Shown here: in pieces, positions 21,185-33,262 of the stretch
Position numbering within the stretch: position 1 is the first letter of the stretch
How the letters are laid out: each line of letters opens with the position of its first letter
Source: Erodium maritimum
Taxonomy: Eukaryota; Streptophyta; Magnoliopsida; Geraniales; Geraniaceae
Length of the DNA: 64,000 bases
Direction: 5' to 3'
NCBI GenBank assembly: GCA_963921825.1
Contig: OY997589.1
Span: 85,482,523 to 85,546,522, forward strand
Program-made: the position numbers and the translations under genes
The notes under the pieces: generated by a model
The model's database searches: none
Seen by the model: only the letters and a program-made list of their open reading frames with translations
What the model was told of the DNA's origin: nothing

Positions 21185-23688
21185 GTTTCATTAACAAGTA
21201 ATTTTCTCATTTGGGTCTGTCTCTAGGGGCATTTTTGACATTTAGGGTCATTTTTTTTGAAAATCTGATTTTTTTTTTTTTGAGTGATTTTAAATTCCAA
21301 TCCCATCCCAGGCTCTTCGAGAGTTCTGGATATGTCTGTGGGCCAAAAGGGAATTTCACGTCATAGGTGTAATTTGTCCATTTTATCCTCATCAAAAATG
21401 TGACCCAAAATGAGTTTGATAGTACTAAAAATACAACACACAATGTTTTTTTTTCATTTATTTGTAACATTTATATATGACTTATAAATTTGTCTTTGTA
21501 TGTTAAGTTATCAAAAATGGACGCTCTAAATTTAAAAAAATGTTATTAATCCACTTTTCAAGGAAAAGTTTTATGTACTATTGTATTTGTACCCATTGTG
21601 GTAAGGACAAAATGGTCAAATCCCATATATAATACAAAAAATCCCTTTTTATGCCCACATGGAATCACCAGAAACAAAAGGAATACAAATATCAAATTTC
21701 TTATGTTTTTGCTATAAAATGCTATGAATAACAACTCTACAAAATGTTATTCTCAGCTACGATTTATCGTCGAATCTTACTAAAAAGAACATATTTTTAC
21801 AAGTAATCATTTAAACATATTAAGACTCGAATTCAAATTGATTCCCATATAGAAAAATGTTTATTTTTGTCAAGCAATCAAAATGAAAAGAAACAGATTC
21901 TAATACTGTCGTCTAAATCTGAAGCCTAATCAAAATGAACCCGAAGTTTGATATTTGATCAGTTAAACAAACAAATGTTGGTCTAACATAAATGAACAAA
22001 ATTATATGAATGCGATTAGTTTTATTAAAAGAGGGTTGTGCATTAGACATATAATTATTTAATATAGTTGCAAAAACACATGGGTTGTATAATAAAAAGG
22101 TTATAAATCAGCAAGTGATGGCCTGTCTTGTAAATAATTACTTTGCCACTCTGTATAAGCTTAGTTTTTGGTTAAACCCTAATTCAGATGATCCATCAGA
22201 GAGACTTGGGGAGAAAGACATGTTGTGAACAATATATTTTTCTTCTTCTAAAAGTGTATCTTGCTTCATTAACAAATTCAACAATAACCCATCAACTTGT
22301 TTTTGAATATTATCTAGATTTGGTATGTAGTTGGAGATCTTGCTAACTAAGCACGCCAAATCTTATTACATGTTGGTGTTGGATTCTGAATCTCAAAATA
22401 TATAATAGATATAATTTTTTTCGATGTCACGAAGAAGATGGAATTGCTTGAGTAGCGCGAATAGAGCCGTTGAGAAGTAAGGGTATTTTAGTATTGTTAC
22501 AATTTCGAGTTGAGTTGACATCGTTTAGAGGGAGGAGAAGATCGGCATAACGTATGTGCATCATGCGTCTTCTACCACCGGCTATTCAATACCGTTGCAG
22601 TAGAGATTGTAGAACATTGTGGTCACGGTCGATAATGATATACAAGTTTTATTTTGTATTTTGATGTTCTGAAACATTTTGTCAAGGAGAATCAATTATC
22701 AAATGAATATTTTTTTTTTCCAATATTGGTAACTCTATAGTTTTCGATCAAGAACACTATAATTTCTAGACTCTAAGAGGTGATATATGTTATGGTATAA
22801 TAAACATATCAATGAATTAACGGGTGTTTGACGAAATACATATATGAAAATTAAATTAAATAAAACATTTTAGAGTTCCAAATAGATATGTATAATATGA
22901 TTTACAAATATTTACGAGGAGACTCGAGAACTTTATTTTTGTCGTTCATAACCGACACGAGAGGACCACAATGATTGCCAGCATTGGAACTTTAAACTCC
23001 CAAGTTCATGAATTTGTTAGTGATTTTAGGGTTAGGGTTTGGTAAATGTCAATAGAGAGGGGACCTGATCTGAAGCTTTTCCCTCATTCATGTATAGTTG
23101 AGTTTGAATCAATGTGTTGAAATATTGAATTTTGAGTGCCAATCATGGATTGGACCAACCTCTCTCTCTCTATTGATCTCATGGATATTTCAATTTTATT
23201 TGCCAATTTGTGCATGTTGGAACAGTGACATGTGATGATCAATCAATACATGGAAAGTTTTGGGAACTTGGGTTCTTCTCAACCACCCTATTAACAACAC
23301 AATCTATGAGTTTTGATGTGTTTTCATTGTCTTTTTGGAAAATGGGGGTTCTTTTTCTGCTTCTTTATTAGCACAAACAAACCTAATTTTGTTACCATGT
23401 CAATTTTCCTTGAATTTTGTGTTTAGAATGATTGTTGATTGAACAGGACATACATATAAATTATCATCTTTATCCTATAGTTATATTCAAATTATACGGT
23501 TTTGTTCGATTTTAATCGCATAAAATTGTAAAACGTATTCGATAAGCTAATTTTTCGTTCTTGTAACCCTACGTGGATTAACATGTTAGCAAGATTGACG
23601 TGTCCAGCGGCAGACATTTTTATTTACTAGTTTCCATAATTCTACAAAAAAACTTAGTCGAATTTTAAGTGTTTATGGCTAATAAACT
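21185..23688. other. AT-rich intergenic DNA, no gene seen
   Basis: Downstream of the IPT gene. Contains poly(T) runs near 21248 and 21270-21281 and several short frames, including 73 codons at 22138-22359 minus, which match nothing I know. No RNA gene or bounded repeat recognised. Confidence 0.4.
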
Positions 23689-23699
23689 CATTTCAAATC

Positions 23700-24062
23700 A
23701 GGAGTTGATTGAAGTGGTTAGTATAAATAAAACGTTGTCATGGACTTATGAGGAGGGATGGGGGCGGGGGTGATCGAATCAGATTGTCTGACTGCCGTTT
23801 AGGCTATAAATGGAGAAAAAATAGTGTTATCACTTATGGGGTTGCTAATCATGGAATGCAAAGCAAAGCTGAAAGCATAATCAGGTTTGAGGCTCCGTTT
23901 TATTCGCAGAGAATCCAATAAAATGGCTCGTGTTTTAGCTCGTAATGCGTATGACTGGTGTTTAGTAGATTGATAAATATCAGAGATCCCACAGATATTT
24001 CGTGATGTGCTGTCAAATGACTCGCTGAATTAATATAATTACCAGTTTTTTCAAAAAAAAAA
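23700..24062 (+). mobile_element. 5'-truncated LINE tail with 11-bp target duplication
   Basis: The last 363 bp of a plant L1-type LINE: a frame near 23900-23970 reads RFIRRESNKMARVLARNAYD, typical of the C-terminal RNase H-like end of LINE ORF2, then a stop and 3' UTR ending in ten A residues. The direct repeat CATTTCAAATC lies at 23689-23699 and 24063-24073. The coding part is frame-broken. Confidence 0.75.
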
Positions 24063-24073
24063 CATTTCAAATC

Positions 24074-25676
24074 CGTTTTTATTTTTATTATTATTATTGT
24101 ATGTTCCATTAATGATATTAATATGTCTATTTTGCTTTTGAAAAGGTTGTAAACAAGCTCACTTTTGAGTTTAATTCATTAAATATCTGAGTCATTAAAA
24201 CAAGAGTTGAATTGGAGCTTAAGATTACACTCGTGACTCGTCTAATAAACGAGCCGGACATTTTCAAGGCTCACGAGCTAACTTATCTAATAATAAGAAA
24301 TATACAATTTGTCTAAAAAAATAATTTTTATTAAATATTTATATATAACACTAAATGAAATGAAACGACTCGAATTCGAAGTTGATTATTTATTTTCTAG
24401 TTAGTTGAAATTATATCGACGTCTTTAGTATAAATATCATAAAGAGACAGTTGAAAATCGAATGAGAGACTGAATGCATCAATGATAGTACGATCATATA
24501 AAATAATATATTGATTTCATTTTTATCATATTGACAATAAAAATGTTTTACAACGCCTTCCAAAGACAATTAATATTTGTATTAGATAATCATTTGTCGT
24601 TTCTCTGTAGTCTATTGATGTTTTCAACGTTATATATTATTACACACAAAATCATTTGTGTCTCTTCTTATTGAAAAAGCTGACTTTGTTATTGAATACG
24701 TGATACGTCACTAATATCACAATAACTAACACACTTTAGATACCGAATCTAAATAACATTATATTTTTGGTATGAAATCTAAGAAAAATATATTTAGATG
24801 ATATGAAATCCAAACAAAATAGATGAACAAACATTAGGTTATGAACAAGTGGTTCTAAATGGAACAAGTGGATTTGTTAATGTCAAATAGGTATGGTTGC
24901 ATGTGCAAATATGCACGACAAGAGCATAAAATCTAACATCAAAATTTAGTAAAATAATCGAAAATATAAATGGGAGAATATGGGCATGTACTTATTGTGT
25001 AATTATCGTAATTAACGAAGTAAAACATGCGAAAATGAACATAATTAGCCTCTGTAAATGAACCCAATGAGATGTAATTAGAACACTAATTACATTAGCC
25101 TTTAGATTCAATCCATTGCACCCAACATGCAAAGCAATAAGGTGATGTGTCCTGAATTGGTGCTGGCTTGGTCAAAGTCAGACCAATAATATTGTATGTG
25201 TTTCCAATTCTTCTTTTTTTTTTCTTCGGAAAAATCTCACATACGATTCATCGAACGTAATCGAGGTTAACAGTAAAGATGATTCGTTTACAAAACACGT
25301 TCTCACACTACCTTTATTATCAATAAACAATGACTTTGGTTGAAACTAGCGGTTTCTTTTGTTATTTTGACAAATACTAATTGTCACCTTTGTAGAGTTT
25401 TTCCCAACAACAGTGATGAACATAGGTATTTACAACAACAAAAAATCCCGCTATATTTAACGGAAGTCCTTTTTTATTGGTGATGATAAAAGTAATGCAT
25501 CAGTTACGAACCTTTTCCGTCAATCATATCATTAGAGAAAGATGGTTTGGGTGTCCATATTTAGAGTTATCTTTTATATATATAATGAGGGATAATTGTA
25601 AAATCACGAGGTAACTTTTATTCTTCCCCTTTGATCACCATATCAGGAAACCGCTTGACCGATGAAATAAAATAAT
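24074..25676. other. AT-rich intergenic DNA, no gene seen
   Basis: Very AT-rich with only short frames. Near 25587 a single GGGATAATTGTAAAATCAC resembles the terminus of the main MITE family, and a related arm near 26065 (ACAAATTGCAACAGAAAGAC) may be its other half, with the 40-bp array between them. Confidence 0.4.
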
Positions 25677-25900
25677 CCCCGGTTTTATAAGATTCAAAAC
25701 CAAGGAGTTAAAAAATTCTCGATGTTAAAGGATTCAAGACCGGGGAATTTAGAAATCATCGCCCTAGAATTTTTCAACACCAAGGATTCCTATATTCCTC
25801 GACCTTGAGTCTTTCAGGACCGACGACCTAACAATTCCTTGGTTTTGAAAGATTCAAGGCCAAGGAATTTAGGAATCCTCGGTGCTGAATCATTGATGTC
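25677..25900. repeat. Array of 40-bp hairpin-forming repeats
   Basis: About 5.5 diverged copies at a regular 40-bp period (starts near 25677, 25717, 25757, 25797, 25837 and 25877). An ideal unit reads CCTCGGTCTTGAA, a short AGA-like loop, TTCAAGACCGAGG, then a linker of about 12 bp like AATTTAGGAATT. Every unit is therefore a self-complementary hairpin with a stem of about 13 bp, and neighbouring units can also pair. No coding content. Confidence 0.8.
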
Positions 25901-26476
25901 TCACTAATAAATTTCTCAGCATTATAACTGTCTACCTATCTTCGTCTATCTACTCACAAGTCTGATTTTACAAGTTTTTTTCCCTCAAATTTCTTGTACA
26001 AAATTCTTCATTTTTATTTCTAAAATCTGAATTGTAAAAATGAAGCTTTATTTTTATACAAATTGCAACAGAAAGACAAATATATAGTTTGTTGTTTTTT
26101 TTTTCAAAAAAAGGATTAAAAAATGAAAACTTCAAAAACTAATATTTTTATGATTCATTTAAAAAGGAAGAGAAAAGGGTATGAGCGATCCAATAAGGAA
26201 TGAGTAGAAACGGACAAAAACATAGGGAGAAGAGACTGTTCTTAATGTTTCTGTTTCCTAAAAAAACTCAGAATTATTTTAGCATAAATTAATGAAGAAT
26301 GGGTTTGAGTCAGTCACGCGTGCGGTTTGTCTCTCTGCGCGTGATCCTATAACTCTGCCTATTTTGCAATAACAATGAAGGGTTTATTTATTTTTGCATG
26401 TCTTAATAAGTGTTTTTTTATACACAAAATTAATTTATTTACCTCGGTCTTCTCCATTTTGACCACATCACTAGTT

Positions 26477-26977
26477 AGGGGTGGGCTTTGATATATCTTG
26501 GAATCAGCCTCAAGCCATAAATCAGTTTTATGTAGCGAAACCAACCAGTTCACTAACTGGTTGGTTAGTGGTTTTAACCAACCAACCAACTAACCACTTT
26601 ACTACATGTAAGTACAAATTAAGATACCAATAAGACAAAACATATTACTATATTCTCCAAAATAAAAGAAAAATTACATATAAGTCATTGTGTTCTATGT
26701 TAGCAATCCGTGTGACACAAAAAAGTTCTCATGGATTATTCATCTATATCAGATCAGTGGTTATTATGAAGCCACATGTATATGATGAACAATACCGGTT
26801 TAGTTGGTTAACCGATGGTTTGGCGTTTCAAGAACCGACAACCAACCGTTAACTTTCCGGTTCGATCGTCAAGAACCCGCAACCAACCGTTAACTTTTCG
26901 GTTTCGGGTTTTCTGGTGCGGTTTACGGTTGGTGGTGGTTGGTTTTAGCGGTTTCCGTTTTTTTTTTGCCCATCCAT
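26477..26977. mobile_element. hAT-like non-autonomous element
   Basis: Bounded by the direct repeat ATCACTAGTT (26467-26476 and 26978-26987). The ends AGGGGTGGGC and GCCCATCCAT are inverted, resembling hAT MITE termini. hAT insertion normally duplicates 8 bp, so two of the ten matched bases may belong to the termini or be chance. The interior is low-complexity AACCAACC and CGGTTNNCGGTT text. Two frames across it are not coding. Confidence 0.65.
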
Positions 26978-27389
26978 ATCACTAGTTGTTTTCAAATATA
27001 TAATATTGGGTGTAAAGTTTTTTTTTTTCCTTATAAAAAAAACTCTTCTAAAGTGAGGTTCTGGATACGAGAAAATCTCGATAAATTAGTCTTGACCATG
27101 AATTTAAGTATAGGCTAAGTACTTTGAAATGTTTTAGTGTGTTTTGTTGGTCTTATTTGTAACAGGCCCAATTCTATAAGATGAATATTGAGTCCATGCT
27201 GATAAGAGTGACCAACATACTAAGCCTAGGCCCAACTTACATTAGGAGATTTGGGCTTTGTGGTTTTGATTGGAGTAGCCCATAGAGGCAAGGTCTTCAT
27301 GGTTCATAACTAAACATGTTGGGATGAGACAAAATCTTGAAGTATAAATTGCTTAAATTACAAAACAAAATGACAAGTACAAATATACT

Positions 27390-28110
27390 ATATATATATA
27401 TATGTTGTTCGTCTTACTGTAGAGAGAACAGGTATCGCAAGGACTTGGCCTTTAGTCAGCGACATGAGGTACCTATATGTTGGTAGTGTTCGGACGCTCA
27501 ATGGTCCGACGCTAATCATAAACGTTGACTCAGAGGGGCATGCGGAGTCCAATGGAGGGACACCACGGTAATACCGCCTCACTAGACGTAGGGTGGCATC
27601 GATTCCACCAAGTACCGATACAACATTCTTCAATCATATCGGGAACCAGCAATTTTACGTTTTTAAAGGCCCTCATTATCATCAGAGGGGGGACGACATC
27701 TGCTGGCTCCTCGAGAGGATGCAAAGTCCAATTGAGTCATTTCAGTCCCTAGTTACAGGGCTGCATGGGGCGTCACTCTGGGGCTTCAGTATTCTACTGG
27801 AGCACAACCCAAAGTCGATTTATGCCTGATCGGATCATAGGGTTTACTCGGCCCTACCCACAATCTTCAATCGTTGTACTGGTTGCTTCGGCAGCTATCA
27901 TAGCATTCTCCTGTCGACACCCTTGAATCACTTCGGTGAAAGAGTAATTTTCAATTTAGTAGTTGTCTCATGATGTGTGAATCTGCTACTTTGTTTTCTT
28001 CCAATAATTTCAGTTGTTAGTTTTCTCTTCTAGGTGACCCTTTTTGAGATTGTATCTCTAGAGAGTTCCTTTTATTATTAATACATTACTCACGTTACCC
28101 GCTCAAACAA
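27390..28110 (+). mobile_element. PolyA-type retroposon fragment, shared repeat family
   Basis: The stretch from about 27570 to 27720 (CTAGACGTAGGGTGGCATCG and following) matches, with divergence, segments at 49240-49400 plus and at about 42147-41990 minus. The 3' part turns AT-rich and ends near TTATTATTAATACATTAC then CTCAAACAAAA at 28095-28113, like the short A-rich tails of the other copies. Probably a LINE-derived or non-autonomous retroposon; its 5' end is not defined. Confidence 0.45.
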
Positions 28111-28113
28111 AAT

Positions 28114-29706
28114 AAGTATGCCATATGATAACATAAAAAAAATTTAAATGATGTAAAAAAAATATAGGGTTCCAACAATGTCATTGATTTGGTCGGAAAC
28201 AGGCTTATGTCCGAAAGCCCGAATGAGGCCCATCCATATTTGTCACGGCCCTAAAACAGGCCTTCACAATAATAAATGTTATAATAAAACTCATTTCAGA
28301 AAGTTGGTGGTCTTAAACATAACGGGAATATATATAAAAAAATCGTTATGTTGTATTAAATAATTTTTGTATATTATTTTATTATCGAGTCAAATTCAGA
28401 CCTATGTTAATACTTTTTATTTTTAAAACTGATTTTTTATTTTTGAAACGAAAACTGAAAAATTATTATCAAGCAAAAACATCAGATACATATAAGTTGA
28501 ACAAGGTATCTGACATACCTTGAGTATCTATGTTAATACAACATCAAATTGTACGAATTAGCCAATGTGTTGTTTTGTTCGCAACTCCGAATGAAATAGA
28601 CATCTTTACGACTTTAATGAAATGTTAATAGTTATTATTATCTTAAAACTCGTATTTGTTACTGAAGATGTCATCTCAAGCCTCATTAGCTGCACCAACT
28701 CACTACCAATACTTACTTCTCCTCTTAGGTCGTATCGACCAACCATCCAAAGAGTGTACAAAAATATTCAATTCATTAAAATAAAATTTGTATATATTTA
28801 TATGGAAGAGTTTGGTCTCAACCACCGCTCTCTAGTGGCTCTTCGTGTGCACCTTAGATTACTTCACTCTTGTCGGAAGCCAATAACATTTAGATTCACG
28901 CTTGTTATTGCTTGTCTCTCATGCAACGTCCACCTCAATATAACCTAAAAATCTTGTCCAATCCTTGGATGACAATGAAAGTATATAATGTCTCGATCAG
29001 CTTTTACGATTCTTTTCGTTAATCTAATTAGGGTTTGAAAATTCTTAGTTGATCGAGATTAATTGGATTCGTATTAAAAGACTAAATTCACTTACCCTTT
29101 TATTGTTAGTAATTCAACCGCAAGTATATGGTTGATCACAATTTGGATTGGACGGGAAAAACCATTCAAAAACGGCGGGAAAGATGCGATTCTCATTGGT
29201 TTCAGAGTCGGAAAGATGTGATGCGATTCTCATTAGTTTCATAGTCGGAGTTGGTTGTATGGGTTGCAATCGGACCATACGTATGATTTAATGACTCGTG
29301 ATAAGGATTTGTAGAGATGAAGGATTGATATTTGATACATTTTAGTCTATTTGTGGATGAAATATTGATATTTGACACATTTTAGCCTATTGATCGTCCC
29401 TCGTCATCCGTCATCGAAAATTGATTAACACATCTTATTTTCTTCTTATCATTCACCTTATATTTTTTTAAAAAGTCGAAAATCTTATGTCGATAATGAT
29501 AGAAAGTCGAAAGTCTTATGTCGATAACGAGAAGTCTCATCGATATCGACTAATTGATCGATAACGATAAGCTATGTTGTTAAATTGAGGAGGAAATGCA
29601 GGGTTATTAAATCGCGAAACAAGAGTAAATTAACTTTTAAGGCTTTTTGAATTGATATTTACAAATTTGCCCATAGACTAATTACACTAGTTATCTCCTC
29701 TCCCGG
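28114..29706. other. AT-rich intergenic DNA, no gene seen
   Basis: Only short frames; a 108-codon plus frame at 28622-28948 has no recognisable domain. A block near 29320-29390 repeats a TTGATATTTGA(T/C)ACATTTTAG phrase twice. The last part is downstream of the minus-strand gene ending at 29707. Confidence 0.4.
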
Positions 29707-30597
29707 CTACTTGCCGTTACCCAACAGCAGGTGAGACCTGACGGCGTCGCAGCACCGAGTCACACCCAACCCCTCGAATAAACCGTCCGTCAAATTGACG
29801 GCGTCAGCGTCCCACCCCGTCACGTTATCTAACGCCGCGTTGGCCTTCCTAATATCCCCGACCGTCACCTCACCGGCAATGAAAATCTCCTCAAAACCAC
29901 AGACATTGCGACCAACAATCTCTCTGGACTGGGCCCGCCACTCGGCGAGTATCGCCGGGACTCTGCACGACACGCGCCGGTCCCACACCTTAATCTCCAC
30001 GCTCCGAGACTCCGCTCCGGCGGCAGAAACCACCACCGGCGGGGTCGCCAACAAGGAGCTCATCCTCTGCTCCTCGTGACCGGAAATCAATTTCCCGGCG
30101 CCGGAATCGTGACCGCCGATGAGGTAAAATGACTCAAATCCCAAGTTCAGATTGTCCCAGAGCTTGACGACGCTTTTCCCGCCGGCGAGATCGGGCCACG
30201 GAAAGACGTCCCCGGAGCTCCGGCTTTGTCGGAGCCACAATTTACGAGATTGCCACTGCTCGGAAACAAAATCACCGTCCACGCGCCGGCGACAATCGTC
30301 AGCAACCTCAGCCTCTTCCTCGTCGTCGCTCTCGTCGTCGGAGGAACAGGCCGTGTCGGCGTCGCTGTCGTGGTATTCGATTAAGGGTTGTTCGGAGTGT
30401 AACAGAGGATTACCGGAACGGACCCTGACGGCGAAAAGCTTGACGGTGGCGACGAGGCCGGCGACGGCGGCGGCGAGAGCGAGGACGAGGAGTGGGGTCC
30501 ACTTAGAGACGGCGACGAGGCCGGGAACGAAAAGGGTGTGAGAAATATCCACGCCGGCGTCGAAATCGGCTATCCTGGCGATCACCGGAATCTCCAT
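29707..30597 (-). CDS. Intronless plant protein of unknown function, one membrane segment
   Basis: Open frame of 296 residues, GC-rich unlike its flanks and with a normal protein composition. The ATG at 30597 is followed by about 33 residues, then a hydrophobic segment TPLLVLALAAAVAGLVATVK at about 34-53. Next comes an acidic Ser/Asp/Glu cluster (CSSDDESDDEEEAEVADD) at about 84-101. A globular region follows, with EIKVWDRRVSCRVPAILAEW and a C-terminal part containing ALDNVTGWDADAVNLTDGLF. I recall similar uncharacterised single-exon plant proteins with a closing WDADAV block, but know no function. One membrane anchor with a soluble C-terminal domain is inferred. No partner is suggested by neighbours. 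The CDS ends at the stop at 29707-29709. Confidence 0.8.
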   Translation of the reverse strand: MEIPVIARIADFDAGVDISHTLFVPGLVAVSKWTPLLVLALAAAVAGLVATVKLFAVRVRSGNPLLHSEQPLIEYHDSDADTACSSDDESDDEEEAEVADDCRRRVDGDFVSEQWQSRKLWLRQSRSSGDVFPWPDLAGGKSVVKLWDNLNLGFESFYLIGGHDSGAGKLISGHEEQRMSSLLATPPVVVSAAGAESRSVEIKVWDRRVSCRVPAILAEWRAQSREIVGRNVCGFEEIFIAGEVTVGDIRKANAALDNVTGWDADAVNLTDGLFEGLGVTRCCDAVRSHLLLGNGK

Positions 30598-31020
30598 CGG
30601 TTTAATTAAATTCAGTTAATTGCGAGATTCAGGTCCGGCGAGAATTGGAGGTGAGAGGTGAAGTAAACGAGGGAGTGGCGATTTATGGAGTGAGGGAGGT
30701 GGGGAACGACGTCGTGTTGGTGGTGGTATATACGATGAAACGATGCCACGTCACTGTGCAGAGGAGGTGGTGTGAGGTCAGAGTGGCAGAGACGGTCCGA
30801 AGAATCTTTTTTCAAATGGCAGGTAAAATATGTGGCACTCTCTCTGGTGCTTTGGCGGTTCCACCGCCCAGACGTTGATGATCGCACCTTTCTAGATGGT
30901 TCGTGTGGGTCCCACACCTCCATTTTCATTGGTTGGGGATTGTTTGTGTGGGCCCCCATAAATTCCACTTAGATTAAAGCACTTGCAGCTGAACGAACCG
31001 ACCCACGAACCGTGATTTAA

Positions 31021-31337
31021 GAGCACCTCCAACGGTCGTGGCTACGCGTCGTGTCTGGCTTAGGCACGGCCCAGACACGACGCGTAGACACGACTTGTCG
31101 TGTCTGGAAGCCGTGTCTGCGGGGGCGTGCCTATGAGTCGTTGCTGGTTTTGGCAACGACGCCAAGTCGTGTCTACTGCCCATTTTATTCCAAAAATGCT
31201 TCCTACCATGGCTAGACACTGCTCCTAGACACTGCACCATTGGAGGAGTAATGTCTGCAAGCAGTGTCTATAAGCCAAAAACAATGGTTAGACACTGCTC
31301 CTAGACACTGTGCAGTGTCTAACCATTGGAGATGCTC
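31021..31337. mobile_element. Harbinger-type MITE nested in the Harbinger element
   Basis: Terminal inverted repeats GAGCACCTCCAACGG and CCATTGGAGATGCTC, flanked by TAA on both sides (31018-31020 and 31338-31340). The interior has repeated TAGACAC(T/G) and CGTGTCTGG phrases. It is inserted in the 5' part of the larger element, upstream of the transposase. Confidence 0.8.
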
Positions 31338-31677
31338 TAAGGGTTCACAGGTCGCTAGTTGTGGGACGTCGATTTTGTGAACCGTTAAATCGTAATAACG
31401 GTCGCAACATGCGAACCGCATATCGTGTTTGTGGTTTTTCGGTTGGCGTCTCGCGGTTCGTTGTCAGCCAATGCTGACTCGCAACGTGGTCTTTCCGGGA
31501 CAAAAAAATTTCGACCATTGACAAAGGTCGGATGAAAGTAATAATTTTTTTAATTCATTTAAACCCACAAATTCCATCTATAAATACACCTCTCATCATT
31601 CTCCAATACCACAAACAATATTTTCTCAACTTTCTCTCTCAAAATCAAAAAAAAATTCTCCTACATTTCGATACAAA

Positions 31678-32966
31678 ATGTTTGACGAGGAGGGTACATC
31701 GTATGAGAAGCTGGCAACCCAAATGCATTTTGTGAAAGAACGACTCTGGCGAATGGTTGAGAGAGGCATAGAGAGAGCGATGCCAAGGATCAACGCACTA
31801 AGGTAGAGGATCGAACGCGGGGAACCTTCCCGACGAGAGATTCACAGAGGTCGTCTTGAAACCCACGACCGACTAATGCAAGATTATTTTTCCGAGTAGT
31901 CCACGTATAGGCTCGATATGTTTAGGCGTTGATTCCGTATGTACCGACCACTTTTTCAACAGGTGATGGACAAGGTAGCGGAGCATGACGATTAATTCGT
32001 TCAGAAGCGGGACGCTTGAGGTTATCAACGCACCAAAAATGCACCGCTGCAATACAAATGCTTGCGTATGGGTGCGCGGTTGATTCGTTGGACGAATCCC
32101 TACGAATTGTGGTGAGTACCATACTCGAATGAGTAAACCACTTTTGTAAGGTCGTTGTTGAGGTATTCGGGGCTGAGTACGAGGGTAAACCCACACGGGG
32201 TGACTTGACCCGATTACTCGAATCGGGGTACAACCGAGGGTTCCTCTGCATAGTTGAGAGTCTTGACTACATGCATTGAGAGTGGAAGAATTGGCCAACC
32301 GCATCACAAGGAGCCCATGACCGGGAAAATCACCACAAGGATTCCACCATTAAGCTGGAAGCTGTAGCGTCCCGTGATTTATGGATTTGGCATGCATTTT
32401 TCGGGATGTTTGGCTCAAACAACGACATCCATTTATTCCACGATGCTTTTCATGGTTGTGAGGTTGCCGTGGAGTACGAGATGAACGACCATTGTTACAA
32501 CCAACCTTATTATTTGGTGGACGACATTTACCCATCATGGAGTTGGTTCGTGAAGTCTATTCGCCATCCCTATACTCGCAAAGAGAAATTATTTGCTAAA
32601 GTCCAAGAAGGCGCTCGGAAAGATATTGAACGGGCTTTCAGAGTCCTCCAAGCCCGATGACACATTATTTCCCTTCCCGCTCGTGTTTGGAGTAAGTATA
32701 CTTTAGTTGATATCATGCACATTTGTATCATTCTACACAACAGGATTGTAGAGGATGAACGCGACCGGTACGAAGCAGGAGATAATGAGTTGTTGTTCGA
32801 TCCCACTCCAGAAATGCCAAATTTGACACTAGCTGAAATATGGCACCAAGGAGGACCCCCAGCCTACCGAGACCACTTGGATGCTCGACTCAGTGTCACA
32901 AATGATCGGGTGCACCGACAACTATAAGTGGACCTTATTGAGAATATATGGGGTCGGGATGAATAA
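31678..32966 (+). pseudogene. Harbinger transposase (DDE_Tnp_4 / HARBI1-like), degraded
   Basis: Readable stretches: FRMYRPLFQQVMDKV near 31940, FVQKRDA near 32000, a VEVFGAEYEGKPTRGD phrase near 32160, then RDLWIWHAFFGMFGSNNDIH near 32380. After these come YYLVDDIYPSWSWFVKSI, ARKDIERAFRVLQAR ending in an in-frame TGA at 32658, IMHICIILHNRIVEDERDRY near 32715 and IWGRDE at the end. This is the order of conserved blocks in plant Harbinger transposases. In-frame stops (for example at 31804, 31938 and 32658) and frameshifts make it non-functional. Confidence 0.88.
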
Positions 32967-33262
32967 AATTCTAAGTTTCAATTTATTTTAATTTATGTTA
33001 TTATTAATTATTTTTGTCAAATTTATTTCAATTTTATATAACATTTACTGTTTTAAATCTGAATTTAATAAAATCAGCAAAATATCAATTCATCATCCAG
33101 TCAGTATCCGTTAGCTTCCACTCAAATCTAGTTCCTTGTCTGGTTCTTACCACTATGGAACACAGTTAAATTCAGGGGCTAAGAACCACTATTTTGCACA
33201 GTCAGCATACGGTTCTCTAATACGGTTCCTTTATACGGTTCTTTCCATTGTACATGCTCTTA

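Larger units (their letters stand above)
30977..33259 (+). mobile_element. PIF/Harbinger DNA transposon, inactive
   Basis: The left end AAGCACTTGCAGCTGAAC and the inverse of the right end (GAGCATGTACAATGG) are similar imperfect terminal repeats; TTA occurs at both outer edges (30974-30976 and 33260-33262). Subterminal GAACCG motifs recur on both sides. It carries a decayed Harbinger transposase and a nested MITE. Length is about 2.3 kb. I do not see the MYB-like second protein of complete PIF/Pong elements, so this is partial or decayed. Confidence 0.7.

Noticed and set aside
25677..25900. CRISPR-like array
   Set aside because: Eukaryotic sequence, diverged units, no unique spacers of constant length between identical repeats; units are contiguous hairpins.
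30152..30541. Plus-strand frame of 129 codons opposite the 296-aa gene
   Set aside because: Ser/Arg/Thr-rich antisense shadow of a GC-rich exon.
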